Position numbers and translations under genes: made by a program
The notes under the pieces: model-generated
What the model saw: only the letters and a program-made list of their open reading frames with translations
Database searches by the model: none
Told to the model about the DNA's origin: nothing
DNA from: Demequina litorisediminis
GTDB lineage: Bacteria; Actinomycetota; Actinomycetes; Actinomycetales; Demequinaceae
Length of the DNA: 64,000 nucleotides
Direction: 5' to 3'
Assembly (NCBI RefSeq): GCF_030161615.1
Contig: NZ_BSUN01000002.1
Location: 17,792-81,791 of the forward strand
Part shown: positions 47,941 to 60,989 of the stretch, piece by piece
Numbering within the stretch: the first letter of the stretch is position 1
Layout of the letters: each line of letters opens with the position of its first letter

Positions 47941-48832
47941 GCGGGGATCTCCTTGCTTTCGAGGCTCAGCGATGCGCTTGAGCAGTTCGCGGGTGAAGTC
48001 TTGGTAGTCGTTGGCGAGGCTGGTGGCGTTGCTGACGAACAGTCCTTCGCCGGGCTTCTCGCCTGCGCGCAGCGCTGCGAGGCGTGCGCTGCGGTCCTCC
48101 GAGACGGCGTCCTCGAGTTCGTGGACGAGACGGCCGTGACGGCGGGCGTCGACGGCCGCGGATTCGAGGTGCCGGATAGGCGTGTCGAAGATGGGAGCGG
48201 CGGCACCAACGACCTGGGCGATGGTGTCACGCACTGATCGCTCGAGGCGGCGGGAGCGTGATCCCATGCCGAACAGCAGCACTCCGGCGAGGCTCAAGGT
48301 CGGGGTTGGTGTCGCGTGCGGCAATGAACCGCTCAGCGACTCGCTCGAGGCCGTCAATGCTGGCGTCGTCCGACCTGGTCGGGATGACCACCGCGGCGGC
48401 ACAGCCGAACGCGGCCTCGACGAGCATCTTCTCCCCCGGCGGGGTGTCGATCAGGATGAGGTCGTAGTTACCCGCGATGGACGCGAGCGACTGGTTGAGG
48501 TTCTTGGACAGACCCGGCTCGCCGCGCATCGCGCGGGACATTGCCATGGCGGTGAGGTCGGCGATGTCTGGCCCGCCGGGGACCACGTCAAGCCCTCCAC
48601 GCACGTCCTTAACGATCGGTGGCGTGGCCCCGGCCATGAGTGCCATCAGGAGGTCGTTGCCACTCCCCCGCTCCATGCCGAGGTCGCGAGCCACGTTGCC
48701 CTGGGGATCCAGGTCCACGAGCAGAACCCTCAGCCCGGACGCCGCGGCGAGGCCCGCCACGTTGCAGGCAACGGACGTCTTACCGACGCCACCCTTGCCC
48801 TGAGCAACAACCACACTGCGTGCAATAGCCAT
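47937..48832 (-). CDS. parA: Second copy: ParA partition ATPase
   Basis: Same as 3802-4697; both AGCT sites are miscalled as AGGCT here too, so the error is reproducible at these sites. Confidence 0.85.
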
Positions 48833-48845
48833 AACCATTCCTCCT

Positions 48846-49060
48846 GTGTGAAACCACACTAGTAGCCGTATGTGAGAGCGTGCGTTGCGCCACGCCCTGT
48901 CTAACGTTTACTACCGTACCATAGTTCACACGTTACGCCATGCCATAACGCTAGCCATACGTCATAGATGGGGAAACGTAGAGCCGAACGTGTGGCGTCA
49001 CGTCGGTCTGCCTATGTGGATGCACCTGTGGCGTCACGCGTTCACACGGGCGTGACGTCA
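48846..49060. promoter_or_regulatory. Second copy: par operator / parS candidate
   Basis: Same as 4711-4925, with TGTGGCGTCACG at 48991-49002 and 49027-49038. Confidence 0.45.
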
Positions 49061-49443
49061 TAGGTGTCATGATCCACGAGTTCGTCTCGGCCGGCGCCGA
49101 ACATGGCTGGCCCGATGGCGAGGTTGTGTCCCGCGGCGGTGGCGTGGAGGCGGTGCCGCGTGCGCTGTGTCCCGGAGGCGGGGGAGGGGCTGCCCACTGA
49201 GCCAAAGACCAACAGGGGCTCTCCAACGCGCACGGACTGTGCAAGGTGGAACGCGAGGCTGTCGTAGGCGTTGACGGTGAACCACTCGGCTGGTGCAGGC
49301 GTCCATCCGTCGTCGCTAGCGTTCTTGATGCGGGGTGTCACGACGAGGTCGAAGGTCACGGTGTCGTCGTCGAGGACGGGCGCGGTGGCGACCCAGCCCA
49401 TGATTGGGAAGGTTCCCTCGGTGGGGACGGTGAAGGTGTTCAT
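49042..49443 (-). CDS. ssb: Second copy: SSB-like protein
   Basis: Identical to 4907-5308, 133 residues. Confidence 0.75.
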   Translation of the reverse strand: MNTFTVPTEGTFPIMGWVATAPVLDDDTVTFDLVVTPRIKNASDDGWTPAPAEWFTVNAYDSLAFHLAQSVRVGEPLLVFGSVGSPSPASGTQRTRHRLHATAAGHNLAIGPAMFGAGRDELVDHDTYDVTPV

Positions 49444-49577
49444 TGTGGTGGAATCCGTTCCATGAAGTGCCGTTGGCATCCGTGCCGTGGCGAAAGATTG
49501 TGCACTTTCACGGTAGGGATCGGGGTGTTACGGGTGTTAACCGGTGTGACATGACTCGCAGGCGATTCCAGGGCAAA

Positions 49578-51041
49578 TCAGACATACGGCGAGCCCGTAG
49601 GGACGTATGTCCTAACGCTTGGGCACTCACGACCGGGCTCCTTTGAACGCGCCAGCCGCGCGCAGGCGAGGTAGTAGTCGCGGCCGTAGCCCGCGGGGGC
49701 TGTTGCCCGTTCGTGGAGGAGCCTGGATCCGTTCGTGCTCGCGCTGTGCGGCGCGCTCGGCGGCCGCGTTGCGCCGACGGTGTTCGGCTGCGCGTCGACG
49801 AGCGCCAGGTGACGCCAGGGGAGTGCCGTGGCTATCGCGCCAGGGGTCGAATACTCGAGCGATCCATGCGGTGCCGTGCACGATGCCGTAGAGCCCTGAG
49901 TGTGGGCGGGCTTCGTTCCTGGGAGTCCAGTCGAGCATGTGAACGATGTCGGTGGCGTCGTAGCCGGCGTCGACGAACTCACGAATCGCGGCCCGCAGCG
50001 CTTTGAACGTCAGCCCTTTGACGCGCATCAACTCAGGTCGCAGTTGGGTGACCTCGAGCGCGACCTTGTCACGGCTTGTCCGGGACAATCTCCTGGGCCC
50101 AAGCCGAACTGTGCGCGTGTATCTAGGGTGATTGGCACGTGACCAGCGGCCGAATAGGCCGCTCGGAATAGATTCTGGGCCGCGAAGCGGCTCCATCATG
50201 CTTGAAACCTCGTGCGCGCGTGCGTGGGTTTTACCTACTCCTGGTGGCCAGGAGGGGGTGACAACCTTCTCCACAACCGACCGCATGAACTGTGTGAAAG
50301 TGCGGCGAGCGGTGCACGGCCGCGTGCGCAGGCTTCGAGGGGTCGCGGGGCACCACCAGGAGGTAGACGACGCGCAAAGCGCCCTCGTCAGAGCCTCCGT
50401 AGCCTGCTGAACGGCCCGCAGACAGGGCCATGACGAAACCGGCCGCCTCAAGGGCGCGTAGGTAGCGTGTGACGGTCCTTCCGCTGACGCCGAGGCGGCG
50501 TGCGAGATAGGCGTGGCCGGGGCTTGTGGTGCCCGTACGGTCACGTTCTGACGCTGCGAGGGCTCTGGCCAGGCTCGAGGACCATGTCGCGCTTGGAGCG
50601 GCCCTTCCTGGACGTCTGAGAGGCATCGAGGCTGTCGATGAAGGCTGACTCTTCGAGCGCCTCGATCCACCCGGCGCGGGTCGCGGGCCTGGTGAGGTCG
50701 TCCTCGAGCGTCACTGCGCGGCTCACGGCGGCCTCGTGGCCACGGTCGGAGGCTTTGAGGCCCCGGATGGGGCGGGAGCGGTGATAGGAGCGTGCTGCGC
50801 GGCGTTTGAGGACGCGCCAGCGGGCTTGCTGTGCGTCGTTGCACAGATGCCACGCAGGAAGGCTGGGAGCGGCTTGTGGGGCCGTGGTCGCGGCCGCGGG
50901 TGCCGGCTGTCCGAGGGAGCGGGCGATCGCGTATTGGATCGCGGCCGCGTGAGAGCGCACCGGGAGCGCGGCGAGGGCCGCTAGCGGGTCCGCTTGAGCG
51001 GTCGCCAAGGAGGGCAGAGGGTCGTCGAGGACACGCCACAA
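49578..51041 (-). CDS. Second copy: winged-helix Rep-like protein
   Basis: Same as 5443-6906 with the same three AGCT miscalls. The hairpin terminator after it is at about 51139-51183. Confidence 0.6.
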
Positions 51042-51357
51042 AGTGCGTGAAGATGCAGGTAGATCACCTGTTTTTGGGTGTGTTCGACTAAACCCCGTGT
51101 GGGGGCCTACTATGGGACTACTCCTAACTAACCGTTAGAAAAGGCTCGCTCCTCCAGTCGCCAAACATCGGGAGCGGGCTTTTCGCTTTCCCGGGGGCTG
51201 TTACCCGCCGGTCGACCTCACCTTGAGTTGGAGGTCACTGGGCTCATAGGGTCGCCACCACGCACGCACGGTGCAGGTAGGGCTATCCATAGGGGCACCC
51301 TAGGGGCGGCAAACTCTCCCACGCCGTAGGCGCGACGCGAGAAGTTGTCATTTGCCA

Positions 51358-52635
51358 CTAGGACGCCTGGCAGCCGTAATACTCGACCTTGACCTGAGTC
51401 TCGTTCGCCTGCGTCACCACCGTCTTGGTGTTCCCAAGGCTTCTGGTAGTAGTTCGCCTGGCTGATGAGCGTGTCCCTGTTGTCGGCAGTGATCGACTTG
51501 AGGAACGAGCACGCCCCGCTGCCAGGGTTGTCCTTGATGCGCGCACGCACGTCCGAGGCAATGGCGCAACCCTTTCCACTTCCCGTGGGGCTGCCATCGG
51601 CAAGGCGCCACATGGACTCTCCGTCGCACTTGGACCAGGACATCACGGGGTCTTTGGGCGCGGGGGAGTGGTCTCCGCGGGCTTGGGCTTGGGCTCCGTG
51701 GTCTTCTCTGGCGTCGACGAGCCAGACGAGCCGACGAGCCAGAGGAAGATGAGCCCTTGGAGCCTGCTCGACGAGCCAGAAGATGATCCAGGCGCGGAAC
51801 TCGAGGACTTAGACGATCCAGACGAACTTGAGGAACCGCCTGGCGAGGCCGCGGCGGCCTTGCCGTCGTCGGTAGACGAGCCGGCCTCCTCGGCCTCAGC
51901 CTTGGCCTTTTCGTCTTTCCAGGCCTGGTGAGACTTCGACAGCGCCGCGGTCAGCGGTGCGAGCTCGTCGATCGCGGCTTCGAGGTCCTTGGTATGCGCG
52001 GAGATCTCCGTAGCATCCGCATCATCAGAGAGCGCATCGGCGATCGTGTCGCCTGCGCTGAGATGCTTGGTGACAGCAGTGACAGTCGCAGGCTTCTTGA
52101 CGTCCTCGCCTACGTCCTTGACCAGCGTGCGAGCCTTCTCGCTTGCCTCATCCCACTGGGAGACGACGTCTTCCCACGTGGTGCGCGCGTCGTCGTGCAC
52201 CCACGCGGCAGTCGCGGTCTCGAACTCGTCGGTCGCGCCCTCAAGCGTGCTCGCAGCGTCGAGCCTCGCCTGCGCCGCGCCTTCGAGCGCGGTTGTACGG
52301 GCGGAGGCAGAGCCACCGCCGTCGCAGGCTTCCTCGAGCAAGCCACGCGCAATCGCGAGCGTGCTCTCGAGTTCCGCGGCGTCCACCGTGGTGTCGGCGC
52401 CGGCCTTCGCCGCCTCGGCGGCGCGGCCAGCGAGCGTCGCAAGGTCACTCGCCGCCGCAGTACACGCGTCGAGCGCGGCCGCCGCGTCAGCCTCGGCAGC
52501 CCGGTGCGCGCCCCACGCGACCCCACCACCCGCAAATGCCAGGACGCCCGTGGCCGCGGCGGCGACCAAGGCAACCCTTCGGCGGGTGAGCCTGGGCTTA
52601 GGAGCCGGGCTTGTTTCAGAGTTGTTTGAGGTCAC
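51358..52635 (-). CDS. Second copy: Ser-rich membrane-anchored protein
   Basis: Same as 7223-8501. AGCT is intact near 51962 where copy 1 has AGGCT. GAGCTCGACG of copy 1 (near 7591) is GAGCCGACG here, and the Ser-linker frame breaks differently. Confidence 0.65.
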
Positions 52636-52689
52636 GGCGATGCTCCCTTCCTTTGGACGCCGCAGGAGGGGACAGATCGGTTGATGTGA

Positions 52690-53119
52690 CTAAGAGTTAA
52701 GCGCTTGAGACGCCTCGACGGCGCCACACGCGTCGGACTGGCCACCATGCTCGCCGCCGTCGGCATCCTCGACGACGCCGTGAGCCCAGCGGCCGAGATC
52801 ACGCACAGCGCTTTCGATGGCGTCGTGGCTGGCGACGTACCGAATCGGAACTCGAGGTCGACGCTGACCCTGTGGTGGATCCGATTTGACCAGCCCATCC
52901 GTGGTGAGCCCTTCAAGCGCCGAGTAGGCACGGCTCCGGCTCGCGTTGATGTCTTCCATGACCTCGTTGACGGTCGCGCCTTGTGGGCCACGCAGGGCAA
53001 CGGCGCGCAACACATCAAGGCCGGCTCTTGTCGACAGGTGTCCAGGCTGCAGGGGTCCACGGCGGCACTTTCGGTAGTCCTTCCATCGCCCCAGGCATGT
53101 GTCCAGGGTAGCGGTTCAT
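52690..53119 (-). CDS. Second copy: winged-helix regulator (frame broken)
   Basis: Same as 8556-8984, but CAGGCTGCAGG near 53047 has one base too many; copy 1 reads through. Confidence 0.7.
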
Positions 53120-53157
53120 TCAGAATCACGAATAGACTCTAACACGGTTACTCGCTC

Positions 53158-53180
53158 TGATGTAGTGAGAAACTACATCA
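53158..53180. promoter_or_regulatory. Second copy: palindromic operator
   Basis: Identical to 9023-9045. Confidence 0.6.
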
Positions 53181-53214
53181 AACTTTTTTCAGTCTCTATC
53201 GCACGGAGGTCAAC

Positions 53215-56200
53215 GTGAGATCAGTGCACAGAGCCTTGGGCGGCACTCCTGGTTGCCTTGCTGGTGGGAGCCGCCGCAGTAACGGCCACACCGCAGCCCG
53301 CTCAGGCATACGAAACAACCAACGGGTGGACGAACGGCTCGGGACAGCAACGCGGCTCTGGTGCCGGCGTTGTGTTGTCTGAGTTCTGGTCCTACGGCGA
53401 TAGCGCAGCGTGGCGTCAGAAGTGGTTGGGCGGCCTGAATCCGAATGTGGTGGGCAATCGTCCGTCGGGAACTACGGGCAAGGTGTGGTGTATCGAGGCT
53501 GGCGCTGATCTCGAGACAGGCGCTTCGTACTCGTGGTCGTCGAACAGGCTCGGCGCGGCTGCGCTACCTGCTGTGGCTTGGCAATAACGGTTGGGACACT
53601 CCCACGGGTGCGGCCGCTGTGCAGTACCTGTTGTGGGCAGATGAGTTCTCCGGGAGCGGGGATAACGCGTCGTTGGCCTCACGCGTGTGGAACCATTCCG
53701 ATTTCCCTCAGGCCTCCAAGAACCTTGTGAGCAAGTTCAGGGGGCTTTCTCAGTGGAACAACACGACATCGGCACTCAAGGCCAACCCCGTGACGAACTC
53801 GAGCCCGATGCGAGGAACCCTCTCAGGCGTAGGGGTGAAGGACGCGTGGGGGGACCACCTATCGGGGATCTCGTACACAGTCCGCATCGAAGGACCGGCA
53901 ACCTTTGATGAGTCGGGAGGCCGGTTCGCGTATGGAACTACAACGACCTCCGCTCGGTCAGGCGTGCACGCGTGGACCGCGACGGGCACCGGTGATGTCT
54001 CGTTCACGATTCGCTATCACGACGCAGCACCGGCAAGTTCGGCGCCGGTCGGTACGGCCAGCCCTCAGGATGTTGTGATCTCGGGCGCCAACACTGACCT
54101 CACCTACTCAGACCCGGCGACGGCCGTGTTTGTTCCTTTCCAGCCTGAGGGCGTTTCGCGTGTGCAGGCGGCTCGGGTTGACGTTGGCGACACGTTGACG
54201 GACACGTTCACCACTCAGGCGTCGGGTTCTCAGACGTGGCCGATTCTTGAAGAGGCTGGCTTCCCGTACGTTCCGGCGCGGTGGGAGGCGAGTCTGTACT
54301 TCCACGGCCGTTCGGAGCCGTCGCAGCGGGGCACGGTCCCGAGTGGAGCGGAGCCTGGTCGGCACACGAACGATTACCGGCACTGAGGGTCCGGGGAGCG
54401 GTTGACCGCGACCATCGGGACCGCGACGAAGGCCGGCTACTACGTGTGGGTGTGGCGCTTCGATGCGAGCGAGCAACCGTCCGCGTATCGCAAATACTTC
54501 ACTGGGGACTGGGCGGATGACTATGGCATCCCGGCCGAGACTTCGGTGGCACAGGCGTTCCAGCCTGGCGGCACGTCGAGCGTGCAGCGTTCGGTGGTCG
54601 CCGTGGGTGACGAGCTGGTGGACACGTTCACGACGTCGACGCGTTCCGGGGGAGCGCTGGTGACGAACTCGTGGCTTCGGCGTAGTGGTTCACCGGTGCC
54701 TGTGACGTGGGACGTGAGCGTTTACTATCACGGCGTCACGGCGCCGTCCTCGACGTCGGCGAGCCCGCCGGCCCGGGCAGAATTGGTGGGCACGGCACGC
54801 GTCACGGGGACCAACGGCAGCGGCCAGCGGCTCACGGCTCAGATCGGGACCGCGACGAAGGCCGGCTACTACGTGTGGGTGTGGTCGTTTGATCGCGAGT
54901 CACAGCCCGCGGTGAACCGTCCCTATCTTGCTGAGGGGAGCGACTGGGCTGATCGTTACGGCCTGGCCGATGAGACTGCGCGGGCGCGGGCGTTCCAGCC
55001 CGGCGGCACGTCGAAGGTGCTTGAGCCCATCGTGTCGGTCGGCGATCGCCTGGTGGACACGTTCACGACGTCGACGCGTTCCGGGGAGCGCTGGTGACGA
55101 ACTCGTGGCTCACTACTCCTGGTGGAACCCCTGTGCCGGCGACGTGGGACGTGACGGTGTACTACGCCGGCATGGAACCGCCTGCACGGCAGAACTCGGT
55201 GCCGTCGAGCGCTGAACGTGTGCGCAGTGCGAAGGTCACGGGCAGCGGTGGCTCTGGTGAACTGTTGTCGGTCGATCTTGGCGCGGCCGCGAAGGCTGGC
55301 TATTACGTGTGGGTGTGGGAGTTCAACGTTTCCTCGCAGCCTGCGCGCTGGCAGCCCTATTTCGCGGGTGACTGGGCTGACCAGTATGGCCTCACTGATG
55401 AAACGATCACCTCGCGTGCTTTCCAGCCCGCGGGTGTCTCGCAGGTCGTGGAGCCTGAGGTTGCGGTCGGTGACGTGTTGGCTGACACGTTCACCACGGC
55501 GACGCAGCCTGGCGGCCCGCTCGTCGTCGACGAGTGGCTGACGGACACCACCGGCACCCCGTTGCCGGTGACGTGGGACGTCACGCTCTACTTCCACGGC
55601 ACCACACCGCCGGTCGACCCGACGATCGACGTCGACGCCGGCGATGACGAGTCGGCCGGTGAACCGGCTCCCGACGTGGATGGGTCGGCGCCGCCGGAGA
55701 GTGTGCCGGCAGTCCCCCTCGAGCCTGCAACGCCCACACCTGTAGTGGTGGGCCAGACCCAGGTAACGGGTACGGGCGGGGCCGGTGAGGTCCTGACCGT
55801 GGAGTTGGGCACGGCAACGAAGGCTGGCTATTACGTGTGGGTGTGGGAGTTCAACGTTTCCTCGCAGCCTGCGCGCTGGCAGCCCTATTTCGCGGGTGAC
55901 TGGGCTGACCAGTATGGCCTCACTGATGAAACGATCACCTCGCGTGCTTTCCAGCCCGCGGGTGTCTCGCAGGTCGTGGAGCCTGAGGTTGCGGTCGGTG
56001 ACGTGTTGGCTGACACGTTCACCACGGCGACGCAGCCTGGCGGCCCGCTCGTCGTCGACGAGTGGCTGACGGACACCACCGGCACCCCGTTGCCGGTGAC
56101 GTGGGACGTCACGCTCTACTTCCACGGCACCACACCGCCGGTCGACCCCGTGAAGGCGGGGGAGTCACCGAATCCGGCGCCGAGCGTGTCGCTGTCCCCT

Positions 56201-57505
56201 GAGGACGTTGGCAGCGCGGTCGAGTCTGACTCGAGCGTGGAGCCCGTCGAGATGGGCGACCTGGTCGCGGAGACTCAGGTGACCGGTACCGGCGGGGCCG
56301 GTGAGGTCCTGACCGTGGAGCCGGGGACCGCGACGAAGGCCGGCTACTACGTGTGGGTCTGGGCTTTCCATGTGGAAACGCAGCCCGAGGAGTTGCGCGC
56401 GTACTTCGCGGGTGACTGGGCTGACCAGTATGGCCTCACCGATGAAACGACGACGTCGAAGGCGTTCCAGCCCGCGGGTGTCTCGCAGGTCGTGGAGCCT
56501 GAGGTTGCGGTCGGTGACGTGTTGGCTGACACGTTCACCACGGCGACGCAGCCTGGCGGCCCGCTCGTCGTCGACGAGTGGCTGACGGACACCACCGGCA
56601 CCCCGTTGCCGGTGACGTGGGACGTCACGCTCTACTTCCACGGCACCACACCGCCGGAGCCCCCGGCACCGTCAGCGGTGGCGACGTCTACCGTGTGGAC
56701 TCCGCCGCTGGTGCTTCCTGGCGCTGCCCCCAAGGGTGCGCTGCAGGTGGGCCAGACCCAGGTGACGGGCAAGGGCGGGGCCGGTGAGGTCCTGACCGTG
56801 GAGCCTGGGCACCGCGACGAAGGCCGGCTACTACGTGTGGGTCTGGGCTTTCCACGTGGAAACGCAGCCCGAGGAGTTGCGCGCCTACTTCGCGGGTGAC
56901 TGGGCCGATGAATACGGCCTGCTCAACGAAACGACGACGGCCAAGGCGTTCCAGCCCGCGGGCGTTTCAAGGGTTCCGAACCGTGAAGTCATCGTGGGCG
57001 ACACTCTGTCGGACACGTTCCTCACGTCCGCGGCCGAGGGTGACGCGCTCGTGGACGACGAGTGGCTCACCGGCGCCGACGGAGATCCCGTCCCGGTGAC
57101 GTGGGACGTTGACCTGTACTACGCAGGCGACGAGGCACCCGCCAAGCCGACTGCTGACGTGCCGAAGGGCGTTGAGCCGGTCGCGTCCACTCAGGTGGTC
57201 GCGTCCAAGGGCGCTGGCGAGCGCCTGTACGTCGAGCTCCGGAGTGGCAGAGAAGCCTGGGGTCTACGTGTGGGTGTGGTCGTTCAGGTTGAACTCTCAG
57301 CCCGAGGAGCCTGCGCGCCTACTTCGACGGTGAGTTTGCTGACGAGTACGGCCTCGAGGAAGAAACGACGACGGCCTCGCCGCCGCCACCGCCGTGGCTG
57401 TCGCGCACGGGAGTCACAGTCGGATGGCTGCTCGCGGCCGCGGCCGCGGGTCTCCTCATCGTCGGGGGCGCTGCCATGCTGCGTTCCAACTCCCGTCGCA
57501 GGTAA
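53215..57505 (+). CDS. Second copy: thioester-type repeat adhesin
   Basis: Same as 9080-13369; corrected length is again 1428 codons plus stop. AGCT is intact near 54613 and 57235 where copy 1 is wrong, and wrong at 54352 where copy 1 is right. G-runs near 54395 and 55083 are one short. Confidence 0.8.
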
Positions 57506-57516
57506 GGGATGAACGC

Positions 57517-57554
57517 CGAGAGGGGGCGAGCCCGCATGGGCTTGCCCCCTCTCG
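57517..57554. terminator. Second copy: bidirectional terminator
   Basis: Same as 13381-13418. Confidence 0.7.
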
Positions 57555-57565
57555 TGTGTACGGAT

Positions 57566-57783
57566 CTAGGCGGGCTTGCGGCCGCCGCTGGCCTCGAGCG
57601 TGCCTTGAGGTCATCGCGGATGATGCGCCACTGGCCGCCACCGGGAAGCCGCACGGCTGGCACCTTCCCCTCACGAACCCACACGCCCACGCGGCTCTTC
57701 TCGATGCAAAGCATCTCGGCGACTTCGGCCAGGGGCAGAAGCGCTGCGCGATCACGGAACAACTCATCTAGTCCTGCACTCAC
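57566..57783 (-). CDS. Second copy: MerR/excisionase-like HTH protein
   Basis: Same as 13430-13649; one base is missing at GAGCGTGCC (true GAGCTGTGCC) near the 3' end. Confidence 0.65.
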
Positions 57784-58310
57784 GAGCGGGCCTCGTCCTT
57801 CATCACTAGTGACTCCTGTCGCGAATGAAACGGAAAATATGAATGATGCGGGAAATGCGCGTGATGCTAAAGATTGGACATTTGAGAAATGTCCATAAAC
57901 GCATTCGTTTAGTAACATTACAGCAGGTAGTCGGGCACTTGGGCCCGCCTAGTTTCGCTGAGGGAACTTGTCTTGCGTCCACATATGAATGGGGCCGTAG
58001 TGGCGCATTCTGTGTGCGCCGGAACGCCTAATCCACACTTCGAGTCTGGGTCGCGTGCAGCATGTGCGCCGCGGTCCGTGGTCCCACGTCGCCGTGGTGA
58101 CCCTCCACAGACGCACCCGCCCCAGCGCGGGATGCGGGACTCATTGCCCTGAGTCCTATCTCTCACACACCGGCGGTGGCCCGCTGCAACCAGTAGCGGG
58201 CCACCCCACCGGATGAGAGCACCGAGGGCAGATCACGAGAGAGCAGGAGTTACGGGCAATGAAGTACACGGGGGATAGTCGTCACATCGTGGCGGCGCGG
58301 AGCGCACACC

Positions 58311-58941
58311 ATGGCTGAGGGCGGTCGCGGCGGGCTCGCCGCTGCGGGCGTTGTCGCGGTGTTCGTCGCCCCGATCTTTCTGGTGCTCGGCCTCGCAGTC
58401 ATTGGCAGGCTCGGATGCAGACGCGGCCAACGTGTGCGTCGCGCAACCTTCCCCTTCACCGTCGACGTCGTCGACGGCTGTGGTCGACGAGACGTGCACC
58501 ACGTCGCAGGTGTCGCTCAGCGGATGGGCGCACCCGACCATCCCGACAGCGCGCGTCACATCGTCGTTTAGCCCTTCTCGTTTCCACCCAACCCTGCACA
58601 TTTGGCGCGCGCACCTGGGCACGGACTACTCGGCCGGCTCCTGTGGTGAAGCGATCTACGCGGCCCACGACGGAACGGTGACCTTCGCTGGCATGTCCGG
58701 CGAACTGGGCATGGTGTCGATTGACCACGGCAACGGCGTTCGCACTCGGTACTTACACATGACGCGAGCCGGGATCTTCGTCGACGTCGGGGATGAAGTG
58801 GCCGCGGGACAGCAGATCGCGATCAGCGGGTCTACCGGCAACTCGACCGGATGCCACCTCCACTTCGAGGTCTGGGTGGGGGACAAGGCCATCGACCCGG
58901 TGCCGTTCCTCGCCGGCCGCTTGGACGGTGACCCGGCATGA
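58311..58941 (+). CDS. Second copy: M23 peptidase
   Basis: Same as 14177-14805. Broken here at 58407-58411 (AGGCT), but intact through GELGMVSIDHGNG where copy 1 is broken. Confidence 0.8.
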
Positions 58942-59369
58942 GGATTCTCGTTGCCAAGTGGCCAACGGTCACCGCGCAGGTGAACGACAACGCCAGGGCG
59001 GTCGTGTGGACGTCGACGGCCGCGGAGAACCTGAAGGCGTACAACCTTGAGCGAACTCGTGCAGGTGTCCTCACCCGCACCGTCCAGGTCGCGATCCAAC
59101 TAGGTCGAGCGGTGGCACTCAACGTGACCGACCCTGACGGCGAATGGCACCTCGCCGTCACACCCGCGGGCATCGTCGTGGAGCACACACTGGGTGAGCC
59201 TTACGTCGACGTCGACGACGACTTGATGCCCGTCAAGGGGCCGTGCCGACAGTGCAACACCCCGTGTGCCATCACGGCGGCCTCGTGCTCGACGTGCCGG
59301 GTCGAGGCGCCGACGAGCGCCGCTGAGGGGCTGCAACTGCTCAACCCGAGCGCATGGAGCCACGCATGA
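58938..59369 (+). CDS. Second copy: zinc-ribbon-like transfer protein
   Basis: Identical to 14802-15233. Confidence 0.65.
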   Translation: MRILVAKWPTVTAQVNDNARAVVWTSTAAENLKAYNLERTRAGVLTRTVQVAIQLGRAVALNVTDPDGEWHLAVTPAGIVVEHTLGEPYVDVDDDLMPVKGPCRQCNTPCAITAASCSTCRVEAPTSAAEGLQLLNPSAWSHA

Positions 59370-59944
59370 GCGACGCCGCGAACAATCCGTGGATCTCCAA
59401 GCGCGCCACGGCGATCATCACGACGCCACCTGTGGCCGTCCGTGCACGCCGTGAGGTGTCGCTGCAGGCGGGCGTGGTGCCACCTGAGGCGATCGACCGC
59501 CTCGAGGTGCGCGACGTCGCCCCGGGACGTGCGGTCTGGTGGGTCGGCGCTCATGGCGGGGCAGGCGAGAGCACGCTCGCCGCGCTCGGCGGCCAGGACG
59601 CGCACCACTGCTGGCCTCGACCCACCGATGGGTCGATCGCACGCGTGGCCCTCGTTGCTCGGACCAACTATCAGGGCCTCACACGTCTCATGGCGGCGCT
59701 GCGCCAGTACGCCGCCGGCGAGCTGCCCTTCGTCCACCTCGAGGCCGCGGTACTCAACGCCGACCAGCCGGGCCGACTCCCGAAGGAGCCTGCGCGATCT
59801 GAGGCGGCACGCCACCGGCGCCGCACCCGACGTGTGGCCCATCCCCTATGTGCCCGAATGGCGCCTCGGCGCCGTGACGGGACGCAACCAGCCGCGCGAG
59901 CGCGGCTTCTGCTGGAACACCTGACACAAGGAGAAAACCCATGA
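59366..59944 (+). CDS. Second copy: degenerate P-loop-like transfer protein
   Basis: Same as 15230-15811. AGCT is intact at 59721; one insertion near 59786 and one deletion near 59899 shift the frame locally. Confidence 0.65.
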   Translation: MSDAANNPWISKRATAIITTPPVAVRARREVSLQAGVVPPEAIDRLEVRDVAPGRAVWWVGAHGGAGESTLAALGGQDAHHCWPRPTDGSIARVALVARTNYQGLTRLMAALRQYAAGELPFVHLEAAVLNADQPGRLPKEPARSEAARHRRRTRRVAHPLCARMAPRRRDGTQPAARARLLLEHLTQGENP

Positions 59945-60224
59945 ACGCACTCACCATGAAGTTCATCGAGTCGACGACCAGCCCTGCTCTTCCTGACCCG
60001 GCCGCGTCGCGCCCCCGGGCTTCGAATTCGTGGACACCCTGCTCGCATGGATGAAGTGGGGCGGCCTCATCGCGGCCGTGTTCGCCCTCATCGCGGCGGC
60101 GGTCATGCTGATGATTAACCAGCGTCCCGGCGCCACCCAGGAGGGCGTGGGCGCCATCGGCAAGACCCTCATTGCGGTCATCATCATCGGTGCCGCATCG
60201 TCCATCGTCGGCTTCATCGCATGA
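59941..60224 (+). CDS. Second copy: VirB2-like small membrane protein
   Basis: Same as 15808-16091 with Ser instead of Pro near residue 11; the C-run is again one short. Confidence 0.6.
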
Positions 60225-60984
60225 GCACACGCTCGCTCGTGCTGGCTGGGGCTACCGCGGCCGCGGTGGCCCTGGCTGGCTGCTCCGGTCAGAGCGAAGG
60301 AATCGTGACCCAGGCACCGGCGACACCGAACGCTGTCGCCTCGTCGGAGTCGTCGCCTGGCGCTTCCCCTTCACCCTCGACGGCACCGACCGTGCTCACC
60401 GAGGAAGAAACCGAGTCCGATTCGGTGTGCGGCCTGGGCGGCGTGGAGATGACGGGAACAGTCCTCGAGCCGTTCGACGTCTCCGAGTTGCACGTTGGCA
60501 CCTTCCCGCTATGGAGGCTCGCCTGAGTACGGGCCGGGCGCTCAGGACCCGTCTGGCTTCTACTACTGCTTCCAGCACAGCCCCGAGGGCGCCGTGCTAG
60601 CAGCGATGGCGTACTCAATCCAGGGATCGGCTTTGGTCGACGACGCCTTCTACGCCTACAACGAATACGCCGCGGGACCCGGTCCCGACGCGAACGCTCC
60701 GGGCACTGAGACCGACATGGTGCAGAGGAAGGAAATCCTCACAGACTTTCGCGCGAACCCATTGGGTGTGCGGGTGCTGCAGTACGACGGCGAACGCGCC
60801 TGGATTGACGTCGCGATCGAGAGCCTCGTACCAGGGCACCATCACCCAGCAAGCGGGGATGCTGCCGCTCGTGTGGAGCGACGGCGACTGGAAGATTGAA
60901 GCCGACACGTCCAAGGTGACCTCCGGCGCGATCTCGTCCCTCGACGGCTACGTGCTGTTCACACCCACCACGAACGCGCAGTAG
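60221..60984 (+). CDS. Second copy: transfer-operon lipoprotein
   Basis: Same as 16088-16850, with AGGCT at 60515-60519 and AGCCT at 60822-60826, both true AGCT. Confidence 0.7.
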
Positions 60985-60989
60985 GCGTC